Shown here in pieces: positions 35,725 to 45,178 of a stretch of DNA of 54,309 nucleotides; within the stretch, counting starts at the first letter, position 1, and each line of letters begins with the position of its first letter. The stretch comes from Fidelibacterota bacterium. GTDB lineage: Bacteria; Fidelibacterota; Marinisomatia; Marinisomatales; TCS55. The stretch is from the NCBI GenBank assembly GCA_029936965.1, contig JAPYRG010000009.1:1-54309 (forward strand), read 5' to 3'. The notes under the pieces are model-generated. The model worked only from the letters and a program-made list of their open reading frames with translations. It was not told the DNA's origin and ran no database searches. The position numbers and the translations under genes are program-made.

Positions 35725-36288
35725 TTATTTAGAAAATTCATTAGAATGTTCTAATTCATAAATTTGAATTTTATCAAAAAAGAGCCTTAATAATGGACGT
35801 ATACCTTTAATGTAGAAAATTAGAGGGTGAACTCGAAAATATTCTTTTCTAACTATTTTAAATCCAGCAACATGAAACAAAGCTTCTATAGATTTAATGG
35901 ACATTTCATGAAAATGCTCTTTTGACCATAAGAATCGAGGTTTTGATAAGGGTGTTGAAAGAATCAATTTGCCGTTTTCAGATAGAACCTCTTTAATTTG
36001 AGATAAATGAAATAGAGGATTAAAAAGATGTTCAAGTACTTCAAAAGAAGTTACTAAGTCAAAGTTTCCTTTAAGAGTAATATAATCTAGATCTCCTTTC
36101 GTATTATCAAATTTAATTTGATATTTAGATTCCATCATTTGAGTTAATTCAGAACGATCACCAATATCTAATGCACTTTTAAAAGAGTAATAATCTCCAA
36201 TAAAATCAAGAGATTTGTTCCATCTTATTCTTGTAGCTGGTTTACTTGAATAATCGTTATCAATCTTATTTCTAAAACTATTTTCCAT
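35725..36288 (-). CDS. SAM-dependent methyltransferase
   Basis: A 187-aa class I methyltransferase: SAM-binding motif I is ALDIGDRSELTQMMESK, with the acidic residue at the end of beta1 seen as Asp. The active stretch has DLVTSFEVLEHLFNPLFHL and LSENGKLILSTPLSKPRFLW (motifs II/III). The fold matches the Methyltransf_11/UbiE-like group, here shorter than usual. It lies between a glycosyltransferase and sulfotransferases, so methylating a glycan or lipid carrier is a plausible but unproven role. Confidence 0.8.
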   Translation of the reverse strand: MENSFRNKIDNDYSSKPATRIRWNKSLDFIGDYYSFKSALDIGDRSELTQMMESKYQIKFDNTKGDLDYITLKGNFDLVTSFEVLEHLFNPLFHLSQIKEVLSENGKLILSTPLSKPRFLWSKEHFHEMSIKSIEALFHVAGFKIVRKEYFRVHPLIFYIKGIRPLLRLFFDKIQIYELEHSNEFSK

Positions 36289-36383
36289 TTATTAAGAATA
36301 AACTATATTATTTACTTACTGTAATTTAAAGTTAATCTAAATTCTAATTGTATTACTTAACACATAGTTAAATTTAATTATTT

Positions 36384-37196
36384 ATGAATGAACTAATTAT
36401 CCATTTACATATACCTAAAACTGGCGGGACTACATTAAGAGATATAGTAAATCGTCAGTATTCATCTGAAAATATTCTCACAATTCAAACTATTGATAAA
36501 TCAAAAAAAATTGTTAAAGCATTATCATCAAATAAAATAAATCAATTAGAAATAATCCAAGGCCATTTAAAATATGGAATTCATAATCATTTTGATAGAA
36601 CTGCTAAATATTTTGCAATAATGAGAGAGCCTGTTGATAGGGTTTTATCATCATATTATTATGTAATTAGTCAAAAAGATAATCCCCAAAACTTAAGCAA
36701 TACTAAAAAAACAATGTCAATCTATGAATATATAAATAGCGGAATTAATCCATTTTTAATTAATGGACAAACTCAATTAATTGCTGGAAATATTTGTTCA
36801 ATAGATGATCCTTTAATTGAATCAAATGAATTACTTGACATAGCCAAAGAGAACATTAACAAGAATTTTATATTAACTGGAACTACAGAGAAGTTTTATG
36901 AATCAATATTATTATTAAAAAGAATTCTCAATTGGAAATCTCCATATTACTCTAGAGCAAACCGAACAAAGAATAAACCTGACTATAGTAAAATTGAAAC
37001 TGAAATAAGAAATTTTATTAAAGAACATAACCAATTAGATATCAATCTATATAATTATGTGAAGAAATCAATTAATAGTAAAATAAGAGAAGCTGGAAAA
37101 GATTTTGCAAGAGATTTAAATCATTTTAAAAAAATTAATTCAATTATTAATCCAATTTTTGGGTTAAGCAGAGCAAAAAGATTTTTCTTTAAATAA
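36384..37196 (+). CDS. Sulfotransferase, Sulfotransfer_2 / carbohydrate type
   Basis: A 270-aa enzyme. The PAPS 5'-phosphosulfate loop is IHLHIPKTGGTTLRDIV (residues 6-20) and the 3'-phosphate loop IMREPVDRVLSSYYYV. Both match carbohydrate sulfotransferases such as heparan-type 2-O and 6-O enzymes and the bacterial Sulfotransfer_2 group. HLKYG (compare HxxYG) after the 5' loop is typical and can hold a catalytic His. Adjacent to a second sulfotransferase 17 bases downstream, so the pair probably sulfate two positions of one glycan or lipid. Confidence 0.87.
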   Translation: MNELIIHLHIPKTGGTTLRDIVNRQYSSENILTIQTIDKSKKIVKALSSNKINQLEIIQGHLKYGIHNHFDRTAKYFAIMREPVDRVLSSYYYVISQKDNPQNLSNTKKTMSIYEYINSGINPFLINGQTQLIAGNICSIDDPLIESNELLDIAKENINKNFILTGTTEKFYESILLLKRILNWKSPYYSRANRTKNKPDYSKIETEIRNFIKEHNQLDINLYNYVKKSINSKIREAGKDFARDLNHFKKINSIINPIFGLSRAKRFFFK

Positions 37197-37213
37197 TTTA
37201 ACTATTATATACC

Positions 37214-38197
37214 ATGAATAAGCCAATACTAATTACAGGGTCTCACCGTTCAGGTTCGACTTGGGTGGGTAACATTATCAGAAAATTACCTATGATATAT
37301 TATATACATGAACCCTTAACGCCGAATAGTATAACTCGCGGATTATTTGATACTGAAATTTGGTATAAGTATTATGATCCTAATAAAAAATATGAAAAGA
37401 TTGAATCTATTTTAAATAACCTATTCATTGGTAGATATCCTCTTAGTGCATTACTGCATTTTAAAAATAGTCTTCCCATTACGGATTATCGAAATCCAAA
37501 TGGCATCAATGATAATAAGATAGATTTTAAATATCTGAAATGGAGAATAGGTGCCTATTTAGATTCAAAAAGATTAAAATTTAATAAAGTTAATCATAAT
37601 GAAATTATTCCATTGATTAAAGATCCAATTGCTTTAACTGCTGCAGAATGGATCCATAAACAATGGGAATCTAAAAATGTAGTCTTAATTAGACACCCAG
37701 CCGCATTTGTGAGCAGTCTATTAAGATTAAATTGGCGATTTAATTTTGAAAACTTTATTAAACAACCTGATTTAATGAATAGATTTTTAAAGCCTTATGA
37801 ATCGGATATAAATAACCCTTCAAAAGATTTTATATCTGAAGCTTCTCTTATCTGGTTATGTACAACAAAAATTATTATAGAATATCAAAAGATGTATCCA
37901 AATTGGATATATATACGACATGAAGATTTATCATATAATCCAATTAAAGAATTCGAACTATTATTTAAAAAGTTAGAACTTCCATATACAAGCAAAGTAA
38001 AAAGATTTATTCAAGCAACATCTGATCATTCAAATCCAACTGAAGTATCAAATACAGCAAAAGTTCATCAATTACAAAGAAATAGTAGGGAAAATATTAA
38101 AAACTGGAAAAAAAGGCTTACTAATAAAGAAATAGACAAAATTCGCGATATAACTGAACATATATCTAATAAATTTTATTCTGATAAAGATTGGTAA
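37214..38197 (+). CDS. Sulfotransferase (second, Sulfotransfer_1/3-type)
   Basis: A 327-aa PAPS-dependent sulfotransferase. ITGSHRSGSTWVGNII is the 5'-phosphosulfate loop (residues 7-22) and VLIRHPAAFVSSLLRLNWRF the 3'-phosphate loop. IYIRHEDLSYNPIKEFELLF is the conserved 'RYEDL...P' stretch. The sequence differs widely from its neighbour, so they are not a recent duplication. It could act on glycans or lipids. Convergent with, and directly abutting, the GT2 gene at 38198. Confidence 0.88.
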   Translation: MNKPILITGSHRSGSTWVGNIIRKLPMIYYIHEPLTPNSITRGLFDTEIWYKYYDPNKKYEKIESILNNLFIGRYPLSALLHFKNSLPITDYRNPNGINDNKIDFKYLKWRIGAYLDSKRLKFNKVNHNEIIPLIKDPIALTAAEWIHKQWESKNVVLIRHPAAFVSSLLRLNWRFNFENFIKQPDLMNRFLKPYESDINNPSKDFISEASLIWLCTTKIIIEYQKMYPNWIYIRHEDLSYNPIKEFELLFKKLELPYTSKVKRFIQATSDHSNPTEVSNTAKVHQLQRNSRENIKNWKKRLTNKEIDKIRDITEHISNKFYSDKDW

Positions 38198-39034
38198 TTA
38201 TTTTTTAATCGTGAACGCTAGTTTTATAATTTGATACAATAATTGAAAGGGCATAAAAAATATTATACTAATATATTGAAATAGATTAGCATGTTTTCTA
38301 AAAAGCAAAAATAATCCTATTAATTTTCTTTTGTTTTTAGAAAAAGAAAATGAACCACCAATAGAAGCTGATACTTTATGCCATATTGTTGAATTAGGTG
38401 TGTACCATACTTGAAAACCCTTCTTTCTTATAGATAAGGATAAATCAACATCTTCAGAATACATTGGAAAGCTCTCATCAAACCCTTCAATATTTTTAAA
38501 ATCATCATAGCGCATACAAAAACAGCAACCTGTAGCATATTTTGTTATACCTTCTAAATTAAATTTTTCATTATCATATTGACGTATTCCCCGATGAGAT
38601 ACTGAGCCTGTCCACAAATTTACATTCCCCCCTGCATACCAGACTAATTTGGGATTATTTTGATAATATATTTTTGGAACAGTTTGATAAATATTTTTAT
38701 TAGTTAATAAAGGGTTAATTAAAGGGTTAATAAAATCTTTATCTACAACGGTATCATTATTTAGAAAAATAACAAAGTCTGGTTTATCATTATTCAAAGA
38801 GTTAAAACCTCTATTATTTCCTCCAGCAAACCCATAATTATTATCTAATTTTAAAACTGAGATATCAGGATATATTTTATTAATAGAATCTACTGAACCA
38901 TCAGAAGATTTATTATCAACAACAAGGATATTATAATTTGAATAATCTACCTTGTTTAAAGAATCTAAGCATTCAAGAGTTAAATCTTTTCCATTCCAAT
39001 TAAGTACAATTACAGTTACAGATGGATTATTCAT
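38198..39034 (-). CDS. Glycosyltransferase family 2, rhamnosyl/galactosyl-transferase-like
   Basis: A 278-aa GT-A protein. VTVIVLNWNGKDLTLECLDSL opens it; VVDNKSSDGSVDSI (the DxS/DNxSxDGS motif), FLNNDTVVDKDFI (DxD-like) and MYSEDVDLSLSIRKKGFQVW complete the family pattern, and WHKVSASIGGSFS near the end is typical of rhamnosyltransferase-like GT2. The C-terminus has a hydrophobic helix. It overlaps the GT4 gene on the same strand by four bases and ends at the window position where the plus-strand sulfotransferase stops. Confidence 0.9.
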   Translation of the reverse strand: MNNPSVTVIVLNWNGKDLTLECLDSLNKVDYSNYNILVVDNKSSDGSVDSINKIYPDISVLKLDNNYGFAGGNNRGFNSLNNDKPDFVIFLNNDTVVDKDFINPLINPLLTNKNIYQTVPKIYYQNNPKLVWYAGGNVNLWTGSVSHRGIRQYDNEKFNLEGITKYATGCCFCMRYDDFKNIEGFDESFPMYSEDVDLSLSIRKKGFQVWYTPNSTIWHKVSASIGGSFSFSKNKRKLIGLFLLFRKHANLFQYISIIFFMPFQLLYQIIKLAFTIKK

Positions 39035-40149
39035 TTAATAATGATACTTTGTATTGCTTCAACAAATTTATCCCAAGAAAAATTTTTGTTATATACTTTA
39101 ATATTCTCTTTAAAGTTTATTTTATCTGAGTTAGTATAATATTTAATTATACTATTCGCAATTTCAACTGAATCTGGATTTACTAAATAACCAGTTTTAC
39201 CTTCTTGAACAATCTCACCTAAACCTCCAACATTTGTAACTATAACAGGTTTATTAAAATGATAAGCAATAGGCACAATCCCACTTTGAGTAGCAGATTT
39301 ATATGGTAGGACAATGATATCAGCAGCAGAAAAGTATAAACTAACTTTATTATGTGGAACAAATTCAAACCTTAAATCAAAAATATCATTGATTTTATAT
39401 TCATCTATCATATTTGAATATGGCTCAGGATTCTCATAACAATCACCTATGGCCAGTACTTTAAAGTCAGTTAATTTCTGTTTAAGAACATTTGCTGCTT
39501 GTATTAAGAGATCTAAACCTTTGTAGGCCCTTATTAGTCCAAAAAATAGGATTAGTTTACTTTCATTTATTTTTAAATGACTTCTTGATTCTTCTTTATT
39601 AATACTTTTTCCAAATATATCATATAATGGGTGGGGTGTATAAATGTATTTAGCATCTGGAAATAGAGACAATAGATCATTTTCAACTGATCTAGACATA
39701 ACTATAAAATAATCTATATATTTGAAAAAATATTTAGTTATTCTATTATCAAAAAAACGACTTTCATGAGGAATGATATTATCACATATCACTAAAGATT
39801 TAATATTGATTTTTTTCTTAATAAGTCTGATTATTGATCCAAAAGAAGGAGCAAAAAAAGGCATCCAGTATTTAAAAATTACAATATCAGGTTTTAATTC
39901 AATTATTCTTTTTGCTGCTTTATGCCAAGAAATAGGGTTTATACTATTTATAATTCTTTCAATATTCAAATCAGATTTCTGATTATTATCAAATTGTGAT
40001 TTCCCAGGGAATAATATACTAGGATATTGTAAAGAGAAATTTATTGCTGTTACATCATGACCATATGATAATTTTTCATACAAAGTCTGATAAAAGTTAG
40101 ATATTCCTCCTCTAAAGGGAGGGAAAATCCCCACTATAACTATTTTCAC
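39031..40149 (-). CDS. Glycosyltransferase family 4 (GT-B)
   Basis: A 372-aa protein. VIVGIFPPFRGGISNFYQTL is the acceptor-side N-terminus; LFFGLIRAYKGLDLLIQA marks the linker between domains. ATQSGIVPIAYHFNKPVIV and NVGGLGEIVQEGKTGYLV, typical of GT4 transferases, hold the nucleotide-sugar. Sugar and acceptor are unknown. The next gene on this strand overlaps by four bases, so it is probably co-expressed with GT2 at 38198. Confidence 0.92.
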   Translation of the reverse strand: MKIVIVGIFPPFRGGISNFYQTLYEKLSYGHDVTAINFSLQYPSILFPGKSQFDNNQKSDLNIERIINSINPISWHKAAKRIIELKPDIVIFKYWMPFFAPSFGSIIRLIKKKINIKSLVICDNIIPHESRFFDNRITKYFFKYIDYFIVMSRSVENDLLSLFPDAKYIYTPHPLYDIFGKSINKEESRSHLKINESKLILFFGLIRAYKGLDLLIQAANVLKQKLTDFKVLAIGDCYENPEPYSNMIDEYKINDIFDLRFEFVPHNKVSLYFSAADIIVLPYKSATQSGIVPIAYHFNKPVIVTNVGGLGEIVQEGKTGYLVNPDSVEIANSIIKYYTNSDKINFKENIKVYNKNFSWDKFVEAIQSIIIK

Positions 40150-40164
40150 AATAAATCTAAGTTA

Positions 40165-41094
40165 TCATTTAATTATATGATGTATTCTATTTTCATTTTT
40201 CTGATTACCTCTAGTATGCATCTCACCTAAAAGGCCTAAAGAAAAGAACTGAATACCTATGACAATAATCATTACACCAAATACAAGAAGTGCTATATGT
40301 TTTTGAAAGGGCTCACCTAAAATATATTTAAGATAAAGGACATATAATTCAACAATCATACCTATAAAAAAACTTGATAAACCAAAAAATCCAAACAAAT
40401 GTAAAGGCCTCTGATCAAATCGATCAATAAATAAAATTGATATAAGATCAAAGAAGCCGTGAAATAATCTAGATCCCCCATATTTAGTTTCACCAAATTT
40501 TCTTGATCTATGGTTTACTTCAACTTCACCTACTTTGAATTTCTTGTGACCTGCTAATGCAGGTATATATCTATGGCGACCGCCATATATTTCAACAGCT
40601 TTCACAACAGAGCGTTTATAAATCTTTAGTCCACAATTAAAATCGTGTATTTTTACTCCTGTCATGATCCGTGTTACATAATTAAATAATTTAGATGGAA
40701 GACGTTTATTAAATGGGTCATGTCTTACTTTTTTCCATCCAGAAACAAGATCATATCCTTCATTTAATTTTTCATATAAATTATTAATTTCTAATGGATC
40801 ATCTTGTAAGTCAGCATCCATCGTTACAACATAATCACCTGTAGAATGATTAAATCCCTCTGCTAAGGCAGCTGCTTTACCATAATTTCTATAAAACTGT
40901 ATAAGAATGACATCCGCATATTCTTCCGCCATCGTTATTAGAATTTCCGTTGATCCATCCGTACTGCCATCATCAATAAATAAGATTTCCCTTTTTGAAA
41001 ATGAACCTGTAGCATTACGAATTTCTCCGTATAATTCTTCAATAGAATCCTTTTCATTATATACTGGAACAATTATTGAAATTGAATTATTCAT
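40165..41094 (-). CDS. Polyprenyl-phosphate-sugar synthase, GT2 (GtrB/ArnC/DPM1-like)
   Basis: A 309-aa protein. ISIIVPVYNEKDSIEELY, FIDDGSTDGSTEIL, GKAAALAEGFNHSTGDY and TMDADLQDDPLEI (DxD-like) are the dolichyl-phosphate-mannose-synthase family set. Two C-terminal helices (about 235-255 and 268-292) anchor it, as in GtrB. It charges undecaprenyl phosphate with a sugar for use by GT-C enzymes such as the YfhO protein. It sits 15 bases from the GT4 gene, a few bases from the LolB-like gene. Confidence 0.92.
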   Translation of the reverse strand: MNNSISIIVPVYNEKDSIEELYGEIRNATGSFSKREILFIDDGSTDGSTEILITMAEEYADVILIQFYRNYGKAAALAEGFNHSTGDYVVTMDADLQDDPLEINNLYEKLNEGYDLVSGWKKVRHDPFNKRLPSKLFNYVTRIMTGVKIHDFNCGLKIYKRSVVKAVEIYGGRHRYIPALAGHKKFKVGEVEVNHRSRKFGETKYGGSRLFHGFFDLISILFIDRFDQRPLHLFGFFGLSSFFIGMIVELYVLYLKYILGEPFQKHIALLVFGVMIIVIGIQFFSLGLLGEMHTRGNQKNENRIHHIIK

Positions 41095-41101
41095 ATTTTT
41101 G

Positions 41102-41779
41102 TTACGGATTTGTTATAGGAATAGATCGAGGAATTCCTTTTTCCAGATCTGGATAATTTGAACCAAACTCTCGATTTGTTATTAATATTTCATATTTATC
41201 CATATTAGATTCATCGATATAAGAGATCTTTTGAATTAAAGAACCAATTCGTTGTCGATTAGTTTCAAATGTCATTTGAACATTTTTATTCTCAAACTCA
41301 AACTTATTATTAATTTTACTATTCAGATCAGGAACGAATCCCCATAGCAATTTTGTCAAGTTTCCTGGTGATAAGTATTCAATAAATGGAAACAAAATAA
41401 CTAATGAAGTTTGAGTGTATTTTTGATTTTGAATCATATCCCATGCACTTATAGATAAACCATTAATCTCTAATAATAAAATCTTGCGGCCCAAAATATC
41501 TCTAAATAGTAAAAAAGAATCATATCCATTCGATGTAAATGAAAAATTAAACTTACCAGACTGTTGTCCATATATTTCAGTAGATCCTTTACCGCGTAAT
41601 TGACCATAAACCGAAACTAATTTTTTCATAGTCAATGTTGGTTTTGCTGAGAAGGCTAATGAATCAGTAAAGTTATTTTTTACTTTAGTACATCCAAAAA
41701 AAATAATAAATAATAAAATCCAGTTTTTAATTTGCAACAATACCTGCTTTCTGCTGTAGAATTTCATTATCTTTATCAA
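41102..41779 (-). CDS. LolB-like outer-membrane lipoprotein (tentative)
   Basis: Up to 225 aa. The longest frame begins at ATG 41779, but a TTG at 41737 gives a much better lipoprotein signal (MQIKNWILLFIIFFGC, Cys lipidation site) and reduces the overlap with the TPR gene from 53 bases to about 11. The body (LVSVYGQLRGKGSTEIYG, SFTSNGYDSFLLFRDILGRKI, LEINGLSIS, LSPGNLTKLLWGFVPDL) has the order of a LolB-type beta-sheet domain: 'GRL...f.w......y.l.l..plG...l.l..'. LolB receives lipoproteins from LolA; sequence similarity here is at pattern level only. A different LolB-fold (DUF4292-like) lipoprotein is the main alternative. Confidence 0.5.
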   Translation of the reverse strand: MIKIMKFYSRKQVLLQIKNWILLFIIFFGCTKVKNNFTDSLAFSAKPTLTMKKLVSVYGQLRGKGSTEIYGQQSGKFNFSFTSNGYDSFLLFRDILGRKILLLEINGLSISAWDMIQNQKYTQTSLVILFPFIEYLSPGNLTKLLWGFVPDLNSKINNKFEFENKNVQMTFETNRQRIGSLIQKISYIDESNMDKYEILITNREFGSNYPDLEKGIPRSIPITNP

Positions 41780-43352
41780 TATCTAGAGCCTTAAGATAAT
41801 ATATGAGAGCTTCTTCAATCCGATTATTAGCAATCAAAACATCTCCTAAATGTTCTAAGACTACAGCATTATCATTCTCTAATTCAACAGATTTATGAAT
41901 AAAAGTTAAAGCCTTTTCAATATTATACATTTTATAATATATCCATCCAATTGTATCAAGGTATGCTGCATTTTCAGGTTCTAATTCAGTTGCTTTTTTC
42001 GCCATAGCAAGAGCTTTATTCAATTGTATATTTCTTTCAACTAAACTATATGAATAATTATTAAGCGCTTGAACATCATTCGCATCTGTTGCGATTAGGC
42101 CTTCATATAATGAATCAGATTCTGTCCAATAATTTAAGGCATCGCTTGCAATTGCAAGAGTATGTCTTGCTCCTCTTGATTCTGGATAAATTTTTAAAGA
42201 CTGTCTTAATACTACTGTTGCTTTGTCATATTTTTCTAGCTGCTGATAACTGCTTCCTAAAAGATATTGTATTGAAAACTCATCATTAAATTTTTTATTG
42301 ACAGGTTCCAAAATTTGAATTGCTCCAAGTGGATTCTCATTATTTAACTCTGCTAATGAAGCATCTAAATAACCTCTAGGATCTGAAGGATAAAGATCAA
42401 TAATTTGATTTGCAATTATTCCAGCAGAGTCTAAAATACTTTGTTCTATATATATATTGGATAGAAAGTGCATTATTGTTGCATCAAAATGATTCATATT
42501 AACAAGCTTTATAAATAATGGCTTTGCTCTAACTAAATCTTCCATTTTATAATACAAAATACCAAGCTGTGATAATCTTTCAGTCGTCTCTCCTTCTATT
42601 AGTATTAATGACTCTAGAGCATTAATACCATTCTCATAATCACCTGACATCACAATTAAATCAATATATGTTGATAAGTAATATGAATTATTTTTATCAA
42701 TATCTATTAGTTTCTTATATAAATCACGTGCTTTATCTAAGTGTCGAGATCGTAATGATAAATTTGCTGCTTCTTCTAATATATCAATTCGACTTTTATC
42801 CTTCTCAAAGGCCTTAATAAATAAAGATATGGATTCATTAATATTATTTTGTGATAACACTAATTTAGCTAGTGCAATTAAATATTTAGGATCGCCTTCT
42901 ACAGAATTTTCTGCAAGTACTCGATATTGTTCTATAGCTTTATCATGTTTATTTTGAAAAATATATTGATTTGCTAGCATTTCTCTAGCTTCATAATCAT
43001 TAGGATCAAGATTGAGAGCATTAAATAATAATTCTTCAGATTTTTTCGCCTTCCCTAATTTCCAATAACACTCCGCCATAGAAACAATAATTGTCGCAGC
43101 CCCCGGATCCAATTCCAGCGCATCTTGGAACTCAAGAATTGCCATTGAATAATTTCCTTGAGACATAAATAACTGACCATCCATAAAATGTGCTATAGCT
43201 TTAATATTTTCATTTGGTTGAGTTTTTATTTTATCATTTGATTCAGACTGCACTTCTTCTATTCCAATAGGATCTTCCACGATAACTGCTGGTATTTGAA
43301 CGCAATTACTGAATACTAATAAAGAAAAAATAAAATTGATTTTTTTAGACAT
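41727..43352 (-). CDS. TPR-repeat lipoprotein or secreted protein
   Basis: A 541-aa protein with an N-terminal hydrophobic signal and a Cys (FSLLVFSNC); the Asn before the Cys is unusual for a lipobox. From residue ~45 to the end are about 13-14 tetratricopeptide repeats (for example AILEFQDALELDPGAATI, SEELLFNALNLDPNDYEA, ALTFIHKSVELENDNAVV, ALIYYLKALDIDKDNEI). Large TPR lipoproteins often organise outer-membrane complexes. It is co-transcribed with the LolB-like gene and may partner it. No catalytic domain is visible. Confidence 0.85.
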   Translation of the reverse strand: MSKKINFIFSLLVFSNCVQIPAVIVEDPIGIEEVQSESNDKIKTQPNENIKAIAHFMDGQLFMSQGNYSMAILEFQDALELDPGAATIIVSMAECYWKLGKAKKSEELLFNALNLDPNDYEAREMLANQYIFQNKHDKAIEQYRVLAENSVEGDPKYLIALAKLVLSQNNINESISLFIKAFEKDKSRIDILEEAANLSLRSRHLDKARDLYKKLIDIDKNNSYYLSTYIDLIVMSGDYENGINALESLILIEGETTERLSQLGILYYKMEDLVRAKPLFIKLVNMNHFDATIMHFLSNIYIEQSILDSAGIIANQIIDLYPSDPRGYLDASLAELNNENPLGAIQILEPVNKKFNDEFSIQYLLGSSYQQLEKYDKATVVLRQSLKIYPESRGARHTLAIASDALNYWTESDSLYEGLIATDANDVQALNNYSYSLVERNIQLNKALAMAKKATELEPENAAYLDTIGWIYYKMYNIEKALTFIHKSVELENDNAVVLEHLGDVLIANNRIEEALIYYLKALDIDKDNEILQQKAGIVAN

Positions 43353-43404
43353 ATTTATATAAAAGAATTAGATAATTATAAATTTAATATATAAAAGAAA
43401 AATT

Positions 43405-45099
43405 TTAATAATCTCCATGCGCAATTACTGCATTCCCACCATTCTTCTTAACTTCATACATTGCTAAATCTGCATGAGCAATAAGTTCCTTCATTTCTAT
43501 AGAATGCTTTGGATATTCAGACATTCCTGCGCTTATTGCTATCCTTTCTTCAACGCCATCCTTATTAAAGTGAAATTCTGATATTTTTTCTATTATTCTT
43601 TCTGCCGCTGGTTGAGCATTTTCTACATCAGTATTTACTAAAACAATAGCAAATTCCTCTCCACCATAACGTGCGCAGATATCTATATTACGTACACTAT
43701 CTTTTAGTATTTTGGATACTTCACTTAATACATAATCCCCGTATAAATGCCCATATGTATCATTAATTCGTTTAAATTTATCTAAATCCAAAATTAATAA
43801 AACTAAACTCTGTTTGAATCGTTTTGCGCGACTCAATTCTTCAGCTAATCTCTCCTTATATGCTTTATGATTTAATAAATCTGTTAAACCGTCATGTATA
43901 GCGCTTTTATACATTTTTGAATATTCATTCTTCCAAGTAAGAATTGAACCCATAGTATCAGCTAATAATTCTAGAAATTGAATATCTTTATTAGAAAAAA
44001 CAAATTCTTCTAATCTTTCAATTGAAATAGCTCCTAAAATATTATTATTATAATTTCTTATAGGAATAGACAATATGGAATTAAAATTATACTGTTGAAT
44101 ATCTCCTTGAATAAAACGTCCTTTAACTGAATATTTTTCTGTCCAATTAGAAGAATTAATTATTTTACCTAACTTATAAGGTAGACCATGTAGAGTATTA
44201 TCTATCTCAATGATATCTCCTAGCTTAGAATCCTCGCTAAACCCATCTATCATTTTAACCTTTGCAGTGGAAGAATTACGTTTTGGAAAAGTAATTGTTA
44301 ATTTGTCATATCGTAAGAACGCTCTACATAAAGTTTTTACTTCATCTAAAAGCTTATCTTCTTTTGAAGTAATATTTAGCTGATTAAATAGTTTCGAAAT
44401 TCGTATTCGAAAATCTTTATCCCCTAATAATTTTTCTATACGTTGCAGTTTGCTAATACCCATTGATAAATATTTTCCTAAATAGGATAATATATTTTTA
44501 TCTCTATCATTAACCGTCTTAAAATGATCTACCATTAATAATAAACAACCTCCAACATGATTATTATATTTTAAGCGAATACCCATCATACATTCGCTTC
44601 CTCTCCATGATTTATCTCCAAATAAATCAATCCATGCATTTTTTTCTTCATTTTGTTGTATCAATGAGGAATTATCTATATTAATAATTTTAAGAATTAA
44701 TGGATTGTCTTTAACTATCTGCTCGGGAAAATCATTTGATGTGGATTTCTGCAATACCAAAGCATCAGCATTAGGGCTTAACATATATGTAGCACATTTA
44801 TAGTCAGGGTTCATGGAAATAATCATGTTAAAGACTAGTTCCAACAAAGAGTCATAGTTTTCCTTTAAATCTTTGTTAACATTATTTATCTTAGGAGTAT
44901 TCCCAACACCATCCAGCAGTCTATCTATCTTTGTACTACTATCACTAGGATCGATACTGTATTGATATAACAGCGCTAATACGCTTATAAATACAAGAAT
45001 CTTTATGAATATACTATCAGTAAGAGCTGGTAAAATAAATAATATAAATGACAATACTAGAATTGTAGTTATTGCCACTACTTGTCTTAGATTAATCAC
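43405..45099 (-). CDS. GAF-GGDEF diguanylate cyclase with intact inhibitory site
   Basis: A 564-aa protein. Two short N-terminal helices (residues ~8-25 and 28-46) anchor it. A GAF-like region follows (~residues 240-390), then the GGDEF domain: YKERLAEELSRAKRFKQSL, DLDKFKRINDTYGHLYGDYVL, and active site RYGGEEFAIVL. RNID, five residues ahead of GGEEF, is the RxxD product-inhibition I-site. It therefore probably makes cyclic di-GMP and is feedback-limited. The start is a GTG at 45099. c-di-GMP binding genes (PilZ, EAL) are not in the window. Its placement after an ECF sigma/anti-sigma pair may tie it to envelope stress. Confidence 0.93.
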   Translation of the reverse strand: MINLRQVVAITTILVLSFILFILPALTDSIFIKILVFISVLALLYQYSIDPSDSSTKIDRLLDGVGNTPKINNVNKDLKENYDSLLELVFNMIISMNPDYKCATYMLSPNADALVLQKSTSNDFPEQIVKDNPLILKIINIDNSSLIQQNEEKNAWIDLFGDKSWRGSECMMGIRLKYNNHVGGCLLLMVDHFKTVNDRDKNILSYLGKYLSMGISKLQRIEKLLGDKDFRIRISKLFNQLNITSKEDKLLDEVKTLCRAFLRYDKLTITFPKRNSSTAKVKMIDGFSEDSKLGDIIEIDNTLHGLPYKLGKIINSSNWTEKYSVKGRFIQGDIQQYNFNSILSIPIRNYNNNILGAISIERLEEFVFSNKDIQFLELLADTMGSILTWKNEYSKMYKSAIHDGLTDLLNHKAYKERLAEELSRAKRFKQSLVLLILDLDKFKRINDTYGHLYGDYVLSEVSKILKDSVRNIDICARYGGEEFAIVLVNTDVENAQPAAERIIEKISEFHFNKDGVEERIAISAGMSEYPKHSIEMKELIAHADLAMYEVKKNGGNAVIAHGDY

Positions 45100-45178
45100 A
45101 ATAGATAGATCCTATAAGTAAAACTTACGGAAACTAGCCGTATTTTCGAAGATTGTTTGGTGATTTATTAATTAAATA

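Noticed and set aside
45126-45142. Short hairpin TACGG...CCGTA between the anti-sigma and cyclase genes
   Set aside because: Only five paired bases and a short broken T-run; too weak to call a terminator, though it leaves open whether the two genes share one transcript.
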